This document shows positions 58,591 through 64,000 of a DNA stretch of 64,000 nt, piece after piece (position 1 is the first letter of the stretch; each line of letters opens with the position of its first letter). The notes below the pieces were generated by a model. It was not told where the DNA came from, did no database searches, and worked only from the letters and a program-made list of their open reading frames with translations. The translations under genes were made by a program, and so were the position numbers. The stretch is from Ranitomeya variabilis (Eukaryota > Chordata > Amphibia > Anura > Dendrobatidae), in contig NC_135238.1 in assembly GCF_051348905.1 (NCBI RefSeq), positions 92,007,988 to 92,071,987 on the forward strand. Reading direction: 5' to 3'.

Positions 58591-59500
58591 AAGGGAACCT
58601 GTCCCCCTACCCCAGGCATTGGCATGTATAACAGCCACCTTGTACAGCAGTAATGCTGCATTTGTACAAGGTGGCTCATTAAGTTACTCTCCTTGCACAC
58701 GCCAAACGCAACACGTCTAAAATGTGTCCCCTGAGACCATTAAAACGTCCCTCAGGTGTGACTTTCCTTTGTAATGACACACTGCACCCCCCTTGGTAGC
58801 GCTGCCCGTCTTCTCACATCATTGTTTGGCTGGCTGCGCCTCTGCGGCCGCCCTGCCCGACACGACGCCACTCGGTGTCTTATTTATTTTGACTGCGAGG
58901 GTGTGATTGATGGGCATGAGCAATGCATATCTTTGCCTGTCACTCATCTCCTTCCGCCTTCTTCAGACTGTACGGCTTCATGGCCGTGGCATGCGATAAG
59001 GGATCAGCTGATGCCGCACAGTCTGTAGCATGTGTAAGGACACGAGTGAGAGGCGAACATATGTACTGCGCAAGGCCATGAATCCCAGCCCCGCAGTGTG
59101 AAACAATGTAAAGACACTGCGGGGCTGAGATTCATGGGCATCGCGAACTGCACCGGCCGACATTAAATGATGTCAGAAGACGGGCAGCGCTAACAGCGCA
59201 GGCCAAGGGATAACACGACAGCGCAGACTCCTGTACAGCAAATAACGATGCACAGGAGGCTGCGCCCAGCTCCAAGGTGGGATTTTTGACAGCTGGGCTG
59301 CATCTCATTACGAAGGAAACTCCCGCCTCCAAGACAGTTTGACTGTATAAGGGGCTAAATGTCATACGTGTTTCATTCAGCGTGTGCAAGGAACAAAATT
59401 TAAAAGAGCAACCTTTGACTTGTGCAGCATTACTGCTGGCCAAGGTGTGTCTCTTCTAGTTTGTAACCCCTGAGGGGGGGTTAAAGGTTACCTTTAAAAT
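58591..59500. repeat. P7: about 0.9-kb imperfect palindrome
   Basis: The last palindrome. Allowing for gypsy-4, it is offset about 1550 bp from P6. Confidence 0.85.
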
Positions 59501-60350
59501 TGGTTAAATTAGGCTTCGGCCTACACTCTGCTCCCCCTGCTCCTGCTGACCCCGGGCTCTAACAACGCCAGTTGGCGCCCGGAAGTGCTGGCTGCACATA
59601 GCAAAACACCCGCCAATGTGTCAGTGGGGTTCAGCACTGCCAGCTTTTCCCCTGCTGTGTAGCCTGCATTGTGTCCTGCAAATGCCACGCAGACACAACA
59701 GACCTCCAAATGCCTCCAGTCCAGGCTTCGGCCTACACTCTGCTCCCCCTGCTGACCCTTTGCTCCAACACCACTAGTTGGGGCTCTAAGAAGACAAGCT
59801 TGAATAGGTCCCCATCCTGGTTCCAGTACCATCAGCTGGTTCCGGGCAGAGCCTTTGGCTTAGGTGCCTCCCTCTGGGTATCCGTGTTCCACCAACGTCA
59901 GGTGGTCCTTGGTAGTGCTTTCAGGCACGGGTACCTCCTGCTTAGTAACTGGGTTCCAGTAACGTCAGCTGGTCCTCGGTAGTTCCATTGGCTCTTGGAC
60001 CTTCGGCTACCCATCCGGGTTCCAGTACCGTCAGCTGGTTCTCGGCAGTGTCTTTTGCTCTTGTACCTTCTGCTCCCCATCCTGGTTCCAGTACCGTCAG
60101 CTGGTTCCGGGCAGAGCCTTTGGCTTAGGTGCCTCCCTCTGGGTATCCGAGTTCCACCAACGTCAGGTGGTCCTTGGTAGTGCTTTCAGGCACGGGTACC
60201 TCCTGCTTAGTAACCGGGTTCCAGTAACGTCAGCTGGTCCTCGGTAGTTCCATTGGCTCTTGGACCTTCGGGCAGCCATCCGAGTTCCAGTTCCATCAGC
60301 TGTTTCTTGGCATTTTCTCAGCCTTCTTGTACCTTCTGCTACATTTCCAA
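59501..60350. repeat. T8: degenerate array with a 265-bp duplication
   Basis: It begins with T-type units and then changes into shorter repeats around GGGTTCCAGTAACGTCAGCT. A segment of roughly 200 bp starting CCCATCCTGGTTCCAGTACC at 59811 recurs at 60076, 265 bp later. It looks like the old, less homogenised edge of the satellite. Confidence 0.75.
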
Positions 60351-60970
60351 GTTCAAGACCCTAAAGACGATGACCCGGAAGACCACCCCTAAGATGACGA
60401 TGACACCAGAGACGACAACCACTGAGATGACGACGACCCTGGAGACGACGACGACGACATGGGAGACCAAGAAGCACAAGAACAAGAGGCTGCAGAACAA
60501 AGAGCAGAAGAACATTAAGCATAACACTAAATATCAGAGCAAAAGATATTATCTAAATTATAAGCAGAAGAAGACTAAGCAGTGTATGGGGGTGAGTCCG
60601 TTCCTCCTCGTGGTGCCCCTGGATAAAGCCTGATGCTGCAGGCCAAACTGAACGCGGACAAATGTAACTCTTTTGTGACAGGCAGAACGAAAGGTGTAAT
60701 CTTCAAACTTTTATAGATAACAACTACGGGAATGCCTGTCACAAATAAGAATTTGATGAAGAACTTGAATATGGAGAAGAATAATAGTTAAATAAAAAGA
60801 ATATGAACAATGTAACAAAAAAATAATAGGTAGAAGATGAAGAAGAAGATGAATAAGGTGAAGAAGAAGTTGATGTCAAAGATGCTGCTGCTGAGGATGA
60901 TGAAGAAGAAAGTGTCGGAGAAGTAAAAATGAAGGTGAAGGGCATGGAAGTAGTGAAACATCAATATCTG
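60351..60970 (+). other. purine-rich GAN/AAG-repeat region near hAT-2 right end
   Basis: Strongly biased to GAC, GAT and AAG triplets on the plus strand. A frame from 60253 to 60633 reads Thr/Lys-rich sequence (MTPETTTTEMTTTLETTTT). I see no recognisable domain or splice signals and do not call a gene. The complement gives Ser-rich low-complexity frames. Confidence 0.5.
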
Positions 60971-61302
60971 ACAAAATAAAACAAATCTTAACATAGTCAA
61001 TATCTTTGTAACTCCGAACGTCTTTAAAAAAAATTAAAATTCCTGCTATTCTATTTGATTGGGCCACCTCTATGCCTTTAATGTCTCCGCCACCTCCCCC
61101 AATACATCCTACATTATTCTTAGTTGTTTTCCTGCATGTAGAATGAACCTACAAGGAAAGAAAGGGTTTATTTTAATTCCGATATTTTCGTCCCATTGAC
61201 TTGCATTGGGATCGGGTATCGGAATCGGCGAAATCCGATACTTTGGCGAGATCCGATACTTTGCCGGTATCGGCCGATATCGGAGTGTATCGCTCAACAC
61301 TA
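60971..61302 (+). repeat. hAT-2 right subterminal and terminal repeats
   Basis: AT-rich DNA leads into a CCGATA-rich terminal segment from about 61180 (GGGATCGGGTATCGGAATCG, ATCCGATACTTTG repeated). It ends CGCTCAACACTA, the complement of the left end. Confidence 0.85.
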
Positions 61303-61390
61303 ACTAAGCAGCAAAGGTAAATTTTGAGGTTTTACGCAAGTGAAATTCACATTTTTAAGATAGGAAGTTTGTTTTTCAGATGATGAAAAC

Positions 61391-61431
61391 AAGGCACTGC
61401 TGAGATTCGAACTCAGGATCTCCTGTTTACA
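61391..61431 (-). pseudogene. truncated tRNA-Thr(AGT), 3' part only
   Basis: The 3' half of tRNA-Thr (T-arm GAGTTCGAATCTC and part of the anticodon arm), cut off at CTGTTTAC and joined directly to ATGAGCGCCATG, the leader of the following tRNA-Ser. In complete units about 470 bp lies between these points, so a deletion has joined them. Confidence 0.85.
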
Positions 61432-61444
61432 TGAGCGCCATGTA

Positions 61445-61526
61445 GACGAGGTGGCCGAGTGGTTAAGGCGATGGACTGCTAATCCATTGTGCTCTGCATG
61501 CATGGGTTCGAATCCCATCCTCGTCG
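61445..61526 (+). tRNA. tRNA-Ser(GCT)
   Basis: 82 nt. Acceptor stem GACGAGG/CCTCGTC, D-arm GCCGAGTGGTTAAGGC, anticodon stem ATGGA/TCCAT with loop CTGCTAA (anticodon GCT), a long variable arm typical of serine tRNA, and T-arm TGGGTTCGAATCCCA. Internal A box (TGGCCGAGTGG) and B box (GGTTCGAATCC) for RNA polymerase III are intact. All arms pair, so it is probably functional. Confidence 0.95.
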
Positions 61527-61870
61527 GTTTAATCTGCTTGTTACACGTTGTATTGTTTTGATTTCTTTTCTAGCCCAAGCGGTAGATACTTCAAGCTTGA
61601 AAGTTTATCTTCCTTTTTAAGAAAGCTGCTATCAAACTTTGCAGAGTCAGAAGTGTAATTCCACTGGTTTTATCTTTTAATGCTTGATGCATCCTTTATT
61701 CTCTAAAGAAAATTATATCATCTAATTCCTTTTTAAGCACTTCGACAGCAGAGATTTTTTTCTCTCAACTGCACTATGTTAGGACTGTGGTAAAGACAGG
61801 TTTAATGTCATACAAGAACAAAAGTCCTCTTTTTTTGGCTAAAATGGCCCAAACTGAGGTGAAGAAAGAA

Positions 61871-61940
61871 AAGCACTGCTGACATTCGAAATCAAGATTT
61901 TCTGTTTACTAAACAGGCGCTTTGACCAACTAAGCTAAAG
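61871..61940 (-). pseudogene. tRNA-Thr(AGT)-like pseudogene
   Basis: A Thr-derived sequence with AGT in the loop. The T-stem is mispaired (TTGAT/GTCAG) and the acceptor stem is poor. Present in each unit at the same place. Confidence 0.75.
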
Positions 61941-62130
61941 ACAAAATCCACTGGTTTTATGTTGTTATGCTTGATGCCATCTTCCTTCCTTTTTGGCCCC
62001 TATACAGAAGAAATTCTTAATCTCACAATTGCACTATCAGTAGAGACGCAGCCAAGGTAAATTTGAGGTTTTACGCAAGTGAAATTCCCATTTTTGAGAT
62101 AGGAAGTTTGTTTTTCAGATGATGAAAACA

Positions 62131-62204
62131 AGGCACTGCTGAGATTCGAACTCAGGATCTCCTGTTTACTAGACAGGCGCTTTAACCAACTAAGCCACAG
62201 CACC
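62131..62204 (-). tRNA. tRNA-Thr(AGT)
   Basis: 74 nt on the minus strand. Acceptor GGTGCTG/CAGTGCC (two wobble pairs), D-arm GCTTAGTTGGTTAAAGC, anticodon stem CCTGT/ACAGG with loop CTAGTAA (anticodon AGT), T-arm CTGAGTTCGAATCTCAG. A TTTT run a few bases downstream fits a polymerase III terminator. Resembles vertebrate tRNA-Thr-AGT. Probably functional. Confidence 0.93.
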
Positions 62205-62651
62205 ACAAGCTGGAAAGCCTATGAAATCTAGGGAAGATGTCAGCACCAATCAAAACTTTCAAGTGGTTAACTTAGCAAGACAACATTGAGTTGAGTTTCA
62301 TTCCATGCACACAGAAACGAGGAACAGGATGTAATTCTCAGTCATGAAGTCCAGCTTTAATTTGGGACTTATTTTTCTTCCAAGTTATGACACAAAATAG
62401 GCGGATTGAAGGAATTCCACGGCAGGGCCAATGGAGGAAAAATTAGGAATGATTGAAAAGTTGGTATTAAAACCCTGAGCACTGGTTTATTTCCTACAGA
62501 GTTTGCCCCAATCTAACTTTAAAAAATAGACACTGTAGGAGATAATATAAGGCCACTCTGACAAAAGCTGACATAAAATCTTCAGAGAAAGCACACTGAC
62601 TGGTAAAAATAATCATTACATCTTATCTCCTTAGCGCATGAGCGCCATGTA

Positions 62652-62733
62652 GACGAGGTGGCCGAGTGGTTAAGGCGATGGACTGCTAATCCATTGTGCT
62701 CTGCATGCATGGGTTTGAATCCCATCCTCGTCG
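62652..62733 (+). tRNA. tRNA-Ser(GCT), T-loop variant
   Basis: Same as the copy at 61445 except that the T-loop reads GGTTTGAATCC instead of GGTTCGAATCC. The changed base corresponds to C56, which normally pairs with the D-loop, and it also alters the B box. It may be weakly expressed or non-functional. Confidence 0.88.
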
Positions 62734-63077
62734 GTTTAATCTGCTTGTTACACATTGTATTGTTTTGATTTCTTTTCTAGCCCAAGCGGTAGATACTTCA
62801 AGCTTGAAAGTTTATCTTCCTTTTTAAGAAAGCTGCTATCAAACTTTGCAGAGTCAGAAGTGTAATTCCACTGGTTTTATCTTTTAATGCTTGATGCATC
62901 CTTTATTCTCTAAAGAAAATTATATCATCTAATTCCTTTTTAAGCACTTCGACAGCAGAGATTTTTTTCTCTCAACTGCACTATGTTAGGACTGTGGTAA
63001 AGACAGGTTTAATGTCATACAAGAACAAAAGTCCTCTTTTTTTGGCTAAAATGGCCCAAACTGAGGTGAAGAAAGAA

Positions 63078-63147
63078 AAGCACTGCTGACATTCGAAATC
63101 AAGATTTTCTGTTTACTAAACAGGCGCTTTGACCAACTAAGCTAAAG
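63078..63147 (-). pseudogene. tRNA-Thr(AGT)-like pseudogene
   Basis: Copy of 61871-61940 in the next unit, 1207 bp on. Confidence 0.75.
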
Positions 63148-63337
63148 ACAAAATCCACTGGTTTTATGTTGTTATGCTTGATGCCATCTTCCTTCCTTTT
63201 TGGCCCCTATACAGAAGAAATTCTTAATCTCACAATTGCACTATCAGTAGAGACGCAGCCAAGGTAAATTTGAGGTTTTACGCAAGTGAAATTCCCATTT
63301 TTGAGATAGGAAGTTTGTTTTTCAGATGATGAAAACA

Positions 63338-63411
63338 AGGCACTGCTGAGATTCGAACTCAGGATCTCCTGTTTACTAGACAGGCGCTTTAACCAACTAA
63401 GCCACAGCACC
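63338..63411 (-). tRNA. tRNA-Thr(AGT)
   Basis: Identical to 62131-62204, 1207 bp further on. All arms and the downstream TTTT run are kept. Confidence 0.93.
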
Positions 63412-63858
63412 ACAAGCTGGAAAGCCTATGAAATCTAGGGAAGATGTCAGCACCAATCAAAACTTTCAAGTGGTTAACTTAGCAAGACAACATTGAGTTG
63501 AGTTTCATTCCATGCACACAGAAACGAGGAACAGGATGTAATTCTCAGTCATGAAGTCCAGCTTTAATTTGGGACTTATTTTTCTTCCAAGTTATGACAC
63601 AAAATAGGCGGATTGAAGGAATTCCACGGCAGGGCCAATGGAGGAAAAATTAGGAATGATTGAAAAGTTGGTATTAAAACCCTGAGCACTGGTTTATTTC
63701 CTACAGAGTTTGCCCCAATCTAACTTTAAAAAATAGACACTGTAGGAGATAATATAAGGCCACTCTGACAAAAGCTGACATAAAATCTTCAGAGAAAGCA
63801 CACTGACTGGTAAAAATAATCATTACATCTTATCTCCTTAGCGCATGAGCGCCATGTA

Positions 63859-63940
63859 GACGAGGTGGCCGAGTGGTTAAGGCGATGGACTGCTAATCCA
63901 TTGTGCTCTGCATGCATGGGTTTGAATCCCATCCTCGTCG
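63859..63940 (+). tRNA. tRNA-Ser(GCT), T-loop variant
   Basis: Identical to 62652-62733, including the T-loop change, which shows that the variant has spread to at least two units. Confidence 0.88.
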
Positions 63941-64000
63941 GTTTAATCTGCTTGTTACACATTGTATTGTTTTGATTTCTTTTCTAGCCCAAGCGGTAGA

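Larger units (their letters stand above)
26551..61302 (+). mobile_element. hAT-2: giant hAT transposon, about 34.8 kb, with nested insertions
   Basis: Delimited by TAGTGTTGAGC at 26551 and its complement GCTCAACACTA ending at 61302, with CCGATAC-type motifs repeated just inside both ends. The flanks are tRNA-array spacer. The sister unit near 62028 (GCACTATCAGTAGAGACGCA) shows the unoccupied sequence. Flanking 8-mers are actatcag on the left and actaagca on the right, which is only an approximate duplication. The interior in order is subterminal repeats, a 260-bp tandem array, a BED-hAT transposase gene (split by gypsy-3), palindrome/array satellite (split by gypsy-4, which contains gypsy-5), a purine-rich region and the right end. 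Subtracting the LTR elements leaves about 18 kb, several times the usual length of a hAT element. Confidence 0.8.
61303..64000. repeat. tRNA-Ser/tRNA-Thr tandem array, 1207-bp units
   Basis: Two full units and part of a third. tRNA-Ser genes start at 61445, 62652 and 63859, exactly 1207 bp apart. Spacer and tRNA-Thr genes keep the same spacing. The second and third units appear identical over long stretches, which suggests very recent duplication or homogenisation. The array runs past the window end. Confidence 0.95.

Noticed and set aside
60253-60633. 126-residue frame near the hAT-2 right end as a second transposon gene
   Set aside because: Thr/Lys low complexity from triplet-biased DNA, and it overlaps the end of the satellite. 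No domain or splice signals.
62000-62206. 68-residue minus-strand frame in the tRNA array, repeated at 63207
   Set aside because: It reads through the tRNA-Thr gene and its spacer. No protein features.
1-64000. Host protein-coding genes
   Set aside because: Every long frame belongs to a transposon, an antisense shadow or a satellite periodicity. No host exon set was recognised.

Overview
This window looks like intergenic DNA from a large, transposon-rich vertebrate genome. The best guess is an anuran amphibian, on the mix of hAT, PIF-Harbinger and chromodomain Ty3/Gypsy elements, tandem tRNA genes and CCGATAC-type hAT ends; fish or salamander is not excluded. I see no host protein-coding gene. 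Everything supportable is tRNA array, transposon or satellite.

The substrate is a tandem tRNA array. Clean copies lie at 61445-64000, with a repeat period of exactly 1207 bp. Each unit carries a plus-strand tRNA-Ser(GCT), a minus-strand tRNA-Thr(AGT) and a decayed minus-strand Thr-like copy. An older, decayed block lies at 23862-26550 and holds a 378-bp Harbinger-type MITE. Two hAT transposons are inserted in this array, and the uninterrupted array units serve as empty sites.

Left half: hAT-1 lies on the minus strand from before base 1 to about 23861. Its transposase gene (8471 down to below 1) is broken and is split by gypsy-1 (1164-6867). Upstream of the gene come a 20-monomer tandem array (8540-11310), a hairpin-rich repeat (about 11850-11911 plus 22046-23300) and the hAT 5' end. 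A Harbinger transposon (11912-22045) sits in a hairpin of that repeat. It has a two-exon transposase that reads intact and a MADF-domain partner gene that is split by gypsy-2 (13684-19396).

Right half: hAT-2 is delimited by TAGTGTTGAGC ends at 26551 and 61302, which makes it about 34.8 kb long (about 18 kb without nested insertions). It has CCGATAC-rich subterminal DNA, a 260-bp tandem array, a BED-hAT transposase gene (28267-36985, decayed and split by gypsy-3), then more than 12 kb of internal satellite. In that satellite seven 0.8-1.0-kb palindromes alternate with arrays of 152-bp or 207-bp units. Gypsy-4 (46384-57806) is inserted in the sixth palindrome, and gypsy-5 (48669-54363) is inserted in gypsy-4.

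All five LTR elements belong to one chromodomain Ty3/Gypsy lineage. They have LTRs starting TGTTGTGAA or reading so on the other strand (gypsy-5 included), and each is flanked by an exact 6-bp target duplication. By LTR similarity gypsy-5 is the youngest (about 4 differences in 732 bp) and the others are at roughly 1-2%. Gypsy-3 and gypsy-5 have uninterrupted gag-pol frames; the others are broken. The nesting order gives a relative history: tRNA array, then the hATs, then the hairpin repeat and Harbinger, then the gypsies, with gypsy-5 last. The most unusual structure is hAT-2 with its palindrome/array higher-order satellite.
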